Below are positions 1 to 8,537 of a stretch of DNA of 64,000 nucleotides, piece after piece. The position numbers and the translations under genes are program-made. Position 1 is the first letter of the stretch. The number at the start of each line of letters is the position of its first letter. The DNA comes from Stieleria neptunia (lineage in GTDB: Bacteria > Planctomycetota > Planctomycetia > Pirellulales > Pirellulaceae), in assembly GCF_007754155.1 (NCBI RefSeq), contig NZ_CP037423.1:5362865-5426864 (forward strand). Reading direction: 5' to 3'. The notes below the pieces were generated by a model, which was given only the letters and a program-made list of their open reading frames with translations, was not told the origin of the DNA and did not search any database.

Positions 1-75
1 GCTGGCCGTAAGGCCTCGGGCGGGCGCCAGGATGCCCGGCCGCTTACGCGTCATGGCTCAGTCAATCGATAGGCC
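1..75 (+). repeat. Dispersed planctomycete repeat, copy 1 (cut by window edge)
   Basis: This stretch (core ggccgtaaggcctcggg, then ccaggatgcccgg and tggctcagtcaatcgat) matches, in inverted orientation, the segment at 41281-41354 over about 75 bases with a few scattered differences. It contains the small palindrome GGCC-gtaa-GGCC. It lies outside any convincing gene, so it is read as one copy of a dispersed intergenic repeat. It probably continues to the left of the window. Confidence 0.75.
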
Positions 76-254
76 GTCCGCGCTCGCAGCTGATGGCAAA
101 CGGTAACGAAATGACAGGCTGAAAGCCTAACCCACCCCCATGAGCCCAAGGTCGGCCAGTCCGCCACCATTTTACGGCATTGGAGCCGAGCCTTCCGACC
201 CCGGTCGGGTTACAATCGTCCTCTTCCCACCCCATCCCCTCCAGAGAGCTCACC

Positions 255-1862
255 ATGTCTCGTGTCGCTGCGCGCTGTTTCGCCCTGTTTGTGTTTCTGC
301 AACTGATCCCCCTCGCCACGGCCGCCGAACCGAAGCCGCCCGAAGGTTTTCGAGCGATCTTTAACGGCACCGATTTGTCCGGATGGCACGGTTTGAATCC
401 CCACCAAGTGGTGAAGCTGACGGGCGAAAAAAAGGAAGCAAAACTCGCCGAACAACAGCGTGAATTCGGCAATCACTGGCGGGTGGAAAACGGTGAACTG
501 GTCAACGACGGCCATGGAGCGTACGCGACGACCGACCAGGAATTTGGCGACATCGAACTGTTGCTGGAATACAAAACGGTTCCGTCAGCGGACAGCGGCA
601 TCTATCTGCGTGGCACGCCACAGGTCCAGATCTGGGACGCCAATCAAGTTTTCGACGCCAAGCGTCCCACCCGCCGTCCGCATCTCGGTTCCGGAGGCCT
701 ATTCAACAACAACCCGAATACATTGGGCCGCGACCCGATGGTGAAAGCGGATCGGCCGTTCGGACAATGGAACCAATTCAAGATTCGCCAGATCGGCGAC
801 CGCACGTGGGTCTGGCTCAACAATCGCCTGGTCGTCGACGGCACGGTGATGGAAAACTACTGGGACCGCGCGCTGCCGCTGCCGTCGACCGGTCCGATCA
901 TGCTGCAAACACACGGCGGCGAAATTCGCTGGCGCAACATTTTTGTTCGCGAGATCAATGAACAGGAAGCAGAACGATATTTGGCGTCCCGTCCGCTGCT
1001 GCCCAATCCCACCGAGTTTGACGTCGCCTACGGTCCCCATCACAAACAGAAGTTGCACTTTTGGAAAGCACAGTCCGACGCGCCGACACCGTTGCTGTTC
1101 TTCATCCACGGCGGCGGCTGGATGGCCGGCGGTCGGATGAGCGGTCTGGTGAATCTGCTGCCCGAGATGCTCGATGCGGGCATCTCTGTCGTCTCGGTCG
1201 AGTATCGCTTCATCCCCGAAGCGACGGTCGATGGCGTGGTCCCGCCGGTCAAGGGGCCGCTGCACGACGCCGCCCGCGCGCTGCAGTTCGTCCGCAGCAA
1301 GGCCGACCAATGGAACATCGACCCCAACCGCATCGGCGCCTCCGGTGGCTCCGCCGGGGCATGCTCCAGCTTGTGGCTGGCGTTTCATGGCGACATGGCG
1401 GATCCGTCCAGCGACGATCCGATCGCACGCCAATCGACGCGACTGACCTGCGCGGCCGTTCGCGGAGCACAAACCACGCTCGACCCGCTGCAAATGAAAA
1501 CCTGGACTCCCAACAGCCGCTACGGGGGCCACGCGTTTGGATTCACCGGCGATGCGGAAAAAAAACTTTCACAGTTTGACGAATTCCTCGCCCAGCGTGA
1601 CTCGATCTTGCCATGGATCGCCGAGTATTCGCCCTACGCCCTGGTCAGCGATGATGACCCGCCGGTGCATTTGCTCTACAGCGGCCCGCCCGCCATGGGT
1701 AAACCCGCCAAAGATCCCACGCACACGGCAAACTTCGGCGTGCAACTGCAACAGCACTGCCGCAACGTCGGCGTCGAGTGTGAGCTGGTCTACCCGGGAG
1801 CGGAAAACGTGCGACACGAAACGACCAGCGACTATTTGATTTGGAAGCTGAAAGGCGAGTAA
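255..1862 (+). CDS. Secreted DUF1080 domain - alpha/beta-hydrolase (esterase) fusion
   Basis: A 535-aa exported two-domain enzyme. The ATG at 255 gives a signal peptide (hydrophobic FALFVFLQLIPLATA before AEP); an upstream in-frame extension to 180 would bury it. Residues about 30-235 are a DUF1080/LamG-like jelly roll (FRAIFNGTDLSGWHG, DSGIYLRGTPQVQIWD), a family that includes 3-keto-disaccharide hydrolases. Residues about 255-535 are an alpha/beta-hydrolase of esterase type, with oxyanion motif HGGGWM, nucleophile elbow GGSAG (Ser366) and a candidate catalytic His in VRHETTS near the C-terminus. The acid residue is not obvious. The likely role is to de-esterify or cleave a glycan outside the cytoplasm; the substrate cannot be read from sequence. 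It is convergent with the next gene. Confidence 0.85.
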   Translation: MSRVAARCFALFVFLQLIPLATAAEPKPPEGFRAIFNGTDLSGWHGLNPHQVVKLTGEKKEAKLAEQQREFGNHWRVENGELVNDGHGAYATTDQEFGDIELLLEYKTVPSADSGIYLRGTPQVQIWDANQVFDAKRPTRRPHLGSGGLFNNNPNTLGRDPMVKADRPFGQWNQFKIRQIGDRTWVWLNNRLVVDGTVMENYWDRALPLPSTGPIMLQTHGGEIRWRNIFVREINEQEAERYLASRPLLPNPTEFDVAYGPHHKQKLHFWKAQSDAPTPLLFFIHGGGWMAGGRMSGLVNLLPEMLDAGISVVSVEYRFIPEATVDGVVPPVKGPLHDAARALQFVRSKADQWNIDPNRIGASGGSAGACSSLWLAFHGDMADPSSDDPIARQSTRLTCAAVRGAQTTLDPLQMKTWTPNSRYGGHAFGFTGDAEKKLSQFDEFLAQRDSILPWIAEYSPYALVSDDDPPVHLLYSGPPAMGKPAKDPTHTANFGVQLQQHCRNVGVECELVYPGAENVRHETTSDYLIWKLKGE

Positions 1863-1919
1863 ACACGGCGATCTCGCAGCCGCTCAAAAAGCGGAAGTGG
1901 AATAGCGTAATCGCGGAAC

Positions 1920-1966
1920 GGCGCGAGCCGTCCGGTTGCACCGTGAAAGACCGGAGGGCTCGCGCC
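1920..1966. repeat. Long palindrome between convergent genes (REP-like; possible bidirectional terminator)
   Basis: Two 17-base arms (1920-1936 and 1950-1966) are reverse complements at 16 of 17 positions: GGCGCGAGCCGTCCGGT against ACCGGAGGGCTCGCGCC, with a 13-base loop. It sits in the 162-bp gap between two gene 3' ends. No T-run follows on either strand, so a classical intrinsic terminator is not proven. A dispersed palindromic repeat is equally likely. Confidence 0.7.
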
Positions 1967-2024
1967 CTGCCGCTAACAAATCGTTCACTGCGTAGAACAG
2001 AATCCGGGAACGAGCGTTCGCCAG

Positions 2025-4832
2025 TCACCCGACATCCGCATTGGCCTGATAGCTGCGCACGATCCGAAAGATCCAGAACAGCAGGATCGCCGCGAGGGCA
2101 AGGAAGATTTGTAATCGCGTGCGCCCACCGACGTTTCGCCACAGACGAAAAACATCCGTCAGCTGTGCCTCGCCGGGATAGCCGACGGCATTGAATCGGT
2201 CCGTCACCGGTTCTGCTTGATCGATGCCGACGTCCAGGTGTGACGCGATCTCTTCTGCCAACAGCCGCACGCGCTGTTGCGATGGCATCTCCGGCACCGC
2301 CAATCCGACGATTTCATCCGCTTCATCCGCCTCCAACAAAATCACCGAGCGTCCGGGCAACTGCGCTTCCACGCGAAACAGCGAGTAGTTTTTCTTCGCG
2401 CTGGGACGTCGAGCCTCGCGCAGGTTCAGTCGTCGAATCTCTTGGAAACTGTAACTCTGCTCGCCGCGCCCGTCTCGAATCGTCAATCGTCGATGTTTCC
2501 AGTCCAATTCGATTTCTCGTGGCGCGAATCCGGCAGCCAGTTTCAGATAGGTCCAGGCGACCGTCAGCAATGACAGCGTGGCGATCCAATACAGCAGCCC
2601 GCCGCCGAACGCCATCATGTCGGTGACCACGAAATGCCATCGCCTTGACCCCATCAGGTCGATCGGGATCAACACAATCGCCCCCAGGATCGGGATCGCA
2701 AAGGGAACGACGAACAGCAAAACGAACGCATATCCCACACCGCTGATCAGCGCATGGGTGAGATTCTCCTTCGGATCCAGGGTGGTGTTTCGGTACCGAA
2801 TCAAATTTCCCGGATCCCAAACGTCAAAATCGATCAGACCGAACTCGGCGCGAACGGCGTCCGTTGGAGCGCGCGACGCCCGATCGAATCGGTCCACGAT
2901 CTCATCGGCGATGTCCGGCATCACCGTTTCGACGTCATCGGTCTGAAGGATCGCATCGCGCTGCTCAAGTCCTTCGTGGACACGGCGGGCCTGGCGTTTC
3001 ATTTCCTGCAGCGCGTCTTCCATCACCTGCTGCTGGGATTGGATCAACCCGCGCGAGATTTCCAGCACCGCTTTGTCTGGATCGGTCTGCGTGATCGCGG
3101 GCGGCTCGGGGAAGGCGAGAAACTGACGGATGGAACCCGCGATCCACGCGAGTTCACGATTGCTGAATCGCTTGAAGTAACGCTCGTAGGTTCCGTCGAC
3201 GGAGATGACCACCAACTCTTCGATCGGCAATCCACTTCGCTCTTGGCCGCAGGGAACGACGCTGACCGTCAAGAGCTCACCGATTGACCACTGACGGCGT
3301 TTGGATCGCAACAGCCCCCGCACGGTGACGGCCAGTCGATTTCCTGTCACGTCAATCACCCCCGATTTCGCCCATCGGGTGATCGCATAAATCAGCACGG
3401 TCAGGGGAATCAGACACAACACGCCGACAAAGATTCGCGGGCCCGGTTCGGGATCGCGAAATGCGGCCGGAGAAATCATCGCAATGAATCCGCCCACCAG
3501 CACGGCCACACCCAAACCTTGCAGGTCAGAAGATCGAAACTGCCGCGGCAACGCGACATGAAGAAAGTCATCCGAACGCTGCATGGAGATCTTCGTCTTG
3601 GGCGGCTTGTACAATGGTCGCCATTGGTTTTGCACCATCGCCAGATTCTGATCACTGGGCGTTTCCGCGTCGATGGACAACGCATCGTCCGTTGCTTCGG
3701 TGCGATGAACCGTCTGGTCCGCGTCGCGCCGTTCCAGGTCGGCGATCTCAATCCCCGGGACGAATCGGGGCGGTCGATACGTTGTATGGCCGTCGAACCC
3801 CACCCAACGCAGTTGTCGGCCCAAGCTGACCGCCAGTGGCGCCGCCGGCCGCAACGCTTGGCAAAACGCCCGATCGGGATCACGATAATCGCCTTGGCTG
3901 GCCAATCGGATCCGTCGGGCACCGACGATCACATCCAGCCACACATCCCAAGCTTCGTAGCGTTGTGAATTCTTGCCACCGCTGCTGCGTTTTTCACGTA
4001 GTCCACCGAGACGCAGTTCGTTGATCTCAGAAAACGGAATCGACTCGGTTTCGCCCTCGTTTCCAACCACCAACCTTTGCTGTTGCCAATCGATGCACGT
4101 CAGGTAGACGGGCGCGCGCGAGAGCAGGCCGCCATCACAACGCTTCCATTGCACGCGATCGCCTGGTTGCCAATGGACGAGTTCGATTTCCGACGCATCC
4201 AGGATCGATCCCGAATGGAATGAACTCGCCGTATCGTCCTTTCCAAATTTCTCTTGGAGCCGATCGAACACAGCCGCGTTGTAGATAACGGGAACAGAAT
4301 CCCAGCGATCCCGGTCGTCACTGTCGACTCGCTCGCGCGTCGATTGAAACAGCTTGGGAAACTTGAGCGGCACGAAGGCGATCGCCGCGAGGACCAACCC
4401 GAACAAGCCGATCACCAGAATCCCGGTCGTTTCGATCACCAATGCCGAGCGGCTGGGATTCTGGGGCTGATAGTAGACCTTCACCGACTTGCCGACCGGG
4501 TAGTTCTCGCGGAGCCTCTCCGCGGAGGCTTGCGTTTTCGCCCCCATCGTTTCGCTGGCGACCGAGATACCGCCGATGCCAGAATTCAAATAGACGTCGT
4601 CACTGGTGTACTCCACACCGTCGACGGTGAATGCATATTCCAGCCGAACAAAGTAGTAGTCCTTTCCGGGGACCACTTCGGCGCGGCGAATCGCCCCTTC
4701 CACCGTCGGCCATCTGGACGCTCTCCATTGCACCACAAACGACGCCAAGCCGGAAACCGCAAACCACGCTCCGACAAAGATCAGGCACCACAGAATTGGT
4801 TTGGCGGCGGACGATTCGGCGGTTCGGCTCAT
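2025..4832 (-). CDS. Large multi-spanning membrane protein with N-terminal DUF3592-like domain
   Basis: A 935-aa membrane protein of unknown function. It begins with a TM segment (PILWCLIFVGAWFAVSGL). A beta-rich DUF3592-like domain follows at about residues 35-130 (motifs YTSDDVYL, KVYYQPQNPSRSAL) and ends at a second TM. Further hydrophobic stretches near 440-500, 690-780 and the C-terminus (IFLALAAILLFWIFRIV) suggest about eight TM helices. Long soluble stretches between them resemble PH-like or bacterial-PH beta domains (FSEINELRLGG, SFQEIRRLNLR), which is inference. A smaller protein with a similar module lies at 60645-61823. The ATG at 4832 is the first plausible start. Only a 14-bp gap separates it from the small upstream gene on the same strand, so the two are probably co-transcribed. 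Confidence 0.8.
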   Translation of the reverse strand: MSRTAESSAAKPILWCLIFVGAWFAVSGLASFVVQWRASRWPTVEGAIRRAEVVPGKDYYFVRLEYAFTVDGVEYTSDDVYLNSGIGGISVASETMGAKTQASAERLRENYPVGKSVKVYYQPQNPSRSALVIETTGILVIGLFGLVLAAIAFVPLKFPKLFQSTRERVDSDDRDRWDSVPVIYNAAVFDRLQEKFGKDDTASSFHSGSILDASEIELVHWQPGDRVQWKRCDGGLLSRAPVYLTCIDWQQQRLVVGNEGETESIPFSEINELRLGGLREKRSSGGKNSQRYEAWDVWLDVIVGARRIRLASQGDYRDPDRAFCQALRPAAPLAVSLGRQLRWVGFDGHTTYRPPRFVPGIEIADLERRDADQTVHRTEATDDALSIDAETPSDQNLAMVQNQWRPLYKPPKTKISMQRSDDFLHVALPRQFRSSDLQGLGVAVLVGGFIAMISPAAFRDPEPGPRIFVGVLCLIPLTVLIYAITRWAKSGVIDVTGNRLAVTVRGLLRSKRRQWSIGELLTVSVVPCGQERSGLPIEELVVISVDGTYERYFKRFSNRELAWIAGSIRQFLAFPEPPAITQTDPDKAVLEISRGLIQSQQQVMEDALQEMKRQARRVHEGLEQRDAILQTDDVETVMPDIADEIVDRFDRASRAPTDAVRAEFGLIDFDVWDPGNLIRYRNTTLDPKENLTHALISGVGYAFVLLFVVPFAIPILGAIVLIPIDLMGSRRWHFVVTDMMAFGGGLLYWIATLSLLTVAWTYLKLAAGFAPREIELDWKHRRLTIRDGRGEQSYSFQEIRRLNLREARRPSAKKNYSLFRVEAQLPGRSVILLEADEADEIVGLAVPEMPSQQRVRLLAEEIASHLDVGIDQAEPVTDRFNAVGYPGEAQLTDVFRLWRNVGGRTRLQIFLALAAILLFWIFRIVRSYQANADVG

Positions 4833-4846
4833 CGCATCGTTTCCAC

Positions 4847-5230
4847 TCAGACGTCAACGTGCCCCTTCAGCAATCGAAATGTCCGTTTGACTCCCTCTGG
4901 GCCGACTTTGGAAGCGTGGCCAGGCCCTTCCGTATCGATAAACGCCACGAACGAACCGACGCCGAAGAATGTCTCTTGCAAATTCTCCGGATCGCCCACC
5001 AAGACCGAGAATCCGCCCTCTTTGACTTCCTGCAAATACGTCACCGCGCCGTGCTCGGGATGGAGCGCGCCGTTGTGCAACCCTCTCGCTTCGTCTGCAG
5101 CGACTTCCTGCTCGGCCGATTCAATCAATCGATCGGACAACCACGATGCATCGACTGTCGTTTCCACAATCTGCGATCGTTTCGCTGCGCTGTCCTCACA
5201 ACAGACGACGCTCACCTTGATCTCGCTCAT
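4847..5230 (-). CDS. Small protein of unknown function
   Basis: A 127-aa soluble, acidic protein that I do not recognise. The ATG at 5230 (MSEIKVSVVCCEDSAA) is preferred over the in-frame ATG at 5281 because a GGGAG ribosome-binding sequence lies about ten bases upstream. It has two adjacent cysteines near the N-terminus and no signal peptide or TM segment. It lies directly upstream of, and on the same strand as, the large DUF3592-type membrane protein, which suggests one transcript. Confidence 0.65.
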   Translation of the reverse strand: MSEIKVSVVCCEDSAAKRSQIVETTVDASWLSDRLIESAEQEVAADEARGLHNGALHPEHGAVTYLQEVKEGGFSVLVGDPENLQETFFGVGSFVAFIDTEGPGHASKVGPEGVKRTFRLLKGHVDV

Positions 5231-5441
5231 CCGCTTCTTTCTCCCGGTTCCATTGCGATCTTGATGCCGCACATCAGACATCCTGATTGCATTCTACCGT
5301 ATCGGCGGACCAACATTCCACGCTGGGACTATTGTGCTAGTCGGCGGGCGGATCCTCAAGGTTTGGGTTTTCTCGCAATGGTAAACTGGGGGCCATCAAC
5401 GCGTATCTTGTCAGATAAATCGAGCCCCAAAGGATGAAATC

Positions 5442-6725
5442 ATGAGCGATGCGACGAAGGTTGCTGCCGCGTTCGAGTTGGCGTCGGAGCAGTACCAGGC
5501 TCTCGGAGTTGACGTGCAAGCTGCACTCCAACGACTTGCAGAAATCTCGATTTCAGTTCACTGCTGGCAAGGTGATGATGTCGCCGGTTTCGAAGGTGAT
5601 GCGGGATCGCTCGGCGATGGGCTGGCCGTTACCGGAAACTATCCCGGCCGCGCCCGAACGGCCGATGAGTTGCGTGGCGACCTGGAACTCGCCTACTCCT
5701 TGATCCCCGGAAAACACCGCTTGAATTTGCACGCGATCTACGGGGAATTCAACGGGCCGGTGGATCGTGATGAAATCGATGTCGAACACTTCCAAGGCTG
5801 GATCGATTGGACGGGCGACCGCGGCATCAAACTGGACTTCAACCCGAGCTACTTCTCACATCCCAAAGCATCGGACGGATTCACGTTGGCGCATCGGGAT
5901 GCCGGGATTCGCCAGTTCTGGATCGATCATGGAATCGCTTGTCGCAAGATCGCGGCGGCAATGGGAGCAGCGCAAAGCAATGCCTGCGTCAACAACTTTT
6001 GGGTGCCAGACGGTTTCAAAGATACCCCCGCCAGTCGAAAAGCGCCACGGGAACGATTGGCGGCATCGCTCGACGCGATCTTTGCCGAAGACCTGCCACG
6101 AGACCAAACATTGGACGCGGTCGAATGTAAGCTGTTCGGGATCGGAAGTGAGAGTTACGTCGTCGGTTCGCACGAGTTCTACATGGGCTATGCCATTTCG
6201 CGGGACAAAGTGCTGTGCTTGGATGCGGGGCACTTTCATCCGACCGAAGTCATCTCGGACAAAATTTCCTCAGCGTTGATGTATGTGCCCGAGTTGTTGC
6301 TGCACGTCAGCCGTGGAGTGCGATGGGACAGCGATCACGTCGTCACCTACAACGATGAACTGCAGGCGATCATGCAGGAAATCGTTCGCGGCGATTATCT
6401 CAGCAGGGTCCACATTGGATTAGATTTCTTTGATGCCAGTATCAACCGTGTCGCCGCTTGGGCGATCGGCACTCGCAATGCGCTCAAAGCCCTGCTTGCG
6501 GCGCTGCTTGAACCGACCGAGACGCTTCAGCAGTTGGAGCGAGACGGCGACTTGACCGCTCGGCTGGCGTTGATGGAAGAACAGAAGACGATGCCACTGG
6601 GAGCGGTTTGGGACCACTACTGTGAGTCAATGGGCGTTCCCGTTGGTGCGGAGTGGCTTGAAAAGGTTCGGCAATACGAAACCGCGGTCACGTCTCGTCG
6701 TAGCCAAGAATCGGTTGCGGGATAA
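5442..6725 (+). CDS. rhaA: L-rhamnose isomerase
   Basis: Cytoplasmic enzyme that interconverts L-rhamnose and L-rhamnulose, the first step of rhamnose catabolism. The 427-aa length and sequence match the family throughout: [15 protein letters not shown] near the N-terminus, [26 protein letters not shown], and [14 protein letters not shown] with metal-ligand Asp and His residues. The ATG at 5442 has a good Shine-Dalgarno sequence (AAAGGATGAAATC). It is followed after 81 bp by a permease gene and then by a secreted alpha-L-rhamnosidase, which supports a rhamnose-polymer catabolic role. rhaB and rhaD are not in this window. Confidence 0.95.
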   Translation: MSDATKVAAAFELASEQYQALGVDVQAALQRLAEISISVHCWQGDDVAGFEGDAGSLGDGLAVTGNYPGRARTADELRGDLELAYSLIPGKHRLNLHAIYGEFNGPVDRDEIDVEHFQGWIDWTGDRGIKLDFNPSYFSHPKASDGFTLAHRDAGIRQFWIDHGIACRKIAAAMGAAQSNACVNNFWVPDGFKDTPASRKAPRERLAASLDAIFAEDLPRDQTLDAVECKLFGIGSESYVVGSHEFYMGYAISRDKVLCLDAGHFHPTEVISDKISSALMYVPELLLHVSRGVRWDSDHVVTYNDELQAIMQEIVRGDYLSRVHIGLDFFDASINRVAAWAIGTRNALKALLAALLEPTETLQQLERDGDLTARLALMEEQKTMPLGAVWDHYCESMGVPVGAEWLEKVRQYETAVTSRRSQESVAG

Positions 6726-6806
6726 ACAGGGCCTCAGCAACCGTTTCCGCTCGATCAACTCAACCCGGAAACCCTAACTTAAACGAAGCACTAACCAGGA
6801 AATTCC

Positions 6807-8240
6807 ATGAGCGAAGAAACTTCAAATTCGGGCGGAGAATTTGAACGCGAACCGGTGCCGGATTCGGCATTACTGGGGAGCGGCAAGTTTTGGGGGATGT
6901 ATGCGGGCGAACACGCCGCGGGAACGGAGTTCATGATCGGACCGCTGTTTCTGGCGGCCGGGGCAAGTTTGTCCGACCTGATTCTCGGACTGCTACTGGG
7001 CAACATGCTGGCGGTGTTGACGTGGCGATTCCTGGTCGTGCCGATTGCGATGGCGAAACGGATGACGTTGTACTACCAACTGGAACGCATCGCCGGTGGT
7101 TCGCTGGTCAAGTTTTACAACCTGGTCAATGGCCTGCTGTTTTGCTTTCTTGCCGGTGCGATGGTCACCGTCTCGGCGTCCGCGGTGGGAGTCCCCTTCG
7201 GCATCACCTTTGATGTTCCGGCGAACATGTTCGGCATGAGCAATCCGTCGTTCACGGTGCTGGTGGCGATTGTTGGTGTGGTCATCGCGACGGTTGCAGC
7301 CGGTGGCTACGAGCGTGTCGCTCGGGTCGCCAATATCGCCGCACCTTGGATGATCGCGGTGTTTGCCGCTTGCGGAATTGTGTCGCTCGGGCAGATGGAC
7401 GCAACCAGCATGGCCGCGCTTTCGGAAGGCCAGTTCTGGTCCGACGCGATCGCTTTCGTGCAGGAAAAGAACGGGCCACAAACGTTCGGTTTTTGGCAGA
7501 TCGTTGTGTTCGCTTGGCTGTGCAACGGAGCGATGCACTTCGGGATGGCGGATCTGTCCATCTTCCGATTCGCAAAATCCAAGGCATCGGGCTGGGCACC
7601 TGCCATCGGAATGTTCCTGGGCCACTACATGGCCTGGATCTCTGCCGGGTTGTTGTTGGCGGCCCTGATCAAACTTCAACCCAGCCTGGCACTCGGTGCC
7701 GACGGCAAGGTCACCGCAAACCCCGGCCTGCTGGCGTTTCAATCACTCGGCTGGGCCGGCATCATCTGCGTCGTGATCGCCGGTTGGACGACCGCTAACC
7801 CGACGATCTATCGCGCCGGACTTGCCTTCCAAGGCATCTTGCCGAACAGTTCGCGGACCGCGATGACGTTGGTTGCGGGGGCGGTTGCCACGATTGCGGG
7901 TGCCTTTCCCAATCTGTCGGCGAAGCTGCTTGATTTCGTGGGCACCTACGGAACCGTGCTCGGTCCGATGGGAGGGGTGATCTTCGTCGACTTTTATCTG
8001 ATGAAAAAGTTTGGTCTGCAAAACGAGTACGCCACCCACAGCGGAACGAAAATCAACCTTGCCGTGATGATCGCGTGGCTGCTTCCCGTCGCAGTTGGTC
8101 TGTATCTGATTTTTCAGCAGGGCGTGTTTGCCGCTTACGCGGTGATTCCCTGCTGGATCGCTTGCGGAGCGCTGTACATCGTTCTCAGTAAGTTCACGCA
8201 GAAAGCATCGAGTGATTCTCAAGCAACCGCATCCTCTTAA
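6807..8240 (+). CDS. Purine-cytosine-permease-like (NCS1-type) transporter, candidate rhamnose importer
   Basis: A 477-aa integral inner-membrane protein with about 12 predicted TM helices and a short hydrophilic N-terminus. It resembles cytosine/purine permease-like secondary transporters (GKFWGMYAGEHAAGTEF, then alternating hydrophobic helices such as FYNLVNGLLFCFLAGAMV). The substrate is not readable from sequence. It sits between rhaA and a secreted rhamnosidase, so import of L-rhamnose or of an oligosaccharide is the best contextual guess. A nucleobase-type function cannot be excluded. Start: the ATG at 6807 follows AACCAGGAAATTCC, which contains an AGGA ribosome-binding sequence. Nineteen bases after its stop a 65-aa membrane protein begins. 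Confidence 0.8.
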   Translation: MSEETSNSGGEFEREPVPDSALLGSGKFWGMYAGEHAAGTEFMIGPLFLAAGASLSDLILGLLLGNMLAVLTWRFLVVPIAMAKRMTLYYQLERIAGGSLVKFYNLVNGLLFCFLAGAMVTVSASAVGVPFGITFDVPANMFGMSNPSFTVLVAIVGVVIATVAAGGYERVARVANIAAPWMIAVFAACGIVSLGQMDATSMAALSEGQFWSDAIAFVQEKNGPQTFGFWQIVVFAWLCNGAMHFGMADLSIFRFAKSKASGWAPAIGMFLGHYMAWISAGLLLAALIKLQPSLALGADGKVTANPGLLAFQSLGWAGIICVVIAGWTTANPTIYRAGLAFQGILPNSSRTAMTLVAGAVATIAGAFPNLSAKLLDFVGTYGTVLGPMGGVIFVDFYLMKKFGLQNEYATHSGTKINLAVMIAWLLPVAVGLYLIFQQGVFAAYAVIPCWIACGALYIVLSKFTQKASSDSQATASS

Positions 8241-8259
8241 AACGTCACAGAGTCATACC

Positions 8260-8457
8260 ATGGACAAAATCGCCAAAGTTATCTCGCTGATCACCCTCGG
8301 TCTCGTTGTCTTCCCCTGCCTGCTGTATTTCCTCGGCGCGATCGAACTCGATGCCGTGAAGTGGGCCGCGTTGGCCGGGACGATCGGATGGTTCATTTCC
8401 ACGCCCCTGTGGATGAGTCGTAAGTTGCCGGTCGACGCCAACCAGGTCGAGATCTAA
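8260..8457 (+). CDS. Small two-TM membrane protein, likely partner of the permease
   Basis: A 65-aa protein starting at ATG 8260 (MDKIAKVISLITLG); an in-frame extension to 8212 would overlap the permease gene. It has two hydrophobic helices (VISLITLGLVVFPCLLYFLGAI and WAALAGTIGWFISTPLWM) and a short polar tail. It lies 19 bp behind the permease on the same strand, so it may be a small accessory subunit or stabiliser. No family is recognised with confidence. Confidence 0.75.
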   Translation: MDKIAKVISLITLGLVVFPCLLYFLGAIELDAVKWAALAGTIGWFISTPLWMSRKLPVDANQVEI

Positions 8458-8537
8458 GGATTCGTCGACGACCGGGATTCCTCGCGGTCCATTCACTCAG
8501 ATCCATCCGAACGCAAACTCTACTGATTGGTGGGAAA

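Noticed and set aside
1645..2142. A 165-codon minus-strand frame crossing the intergenic palindrome
   Set aside because: It is an artefact of GC-rich sequence across two real gene 3' ends and the hairpin.
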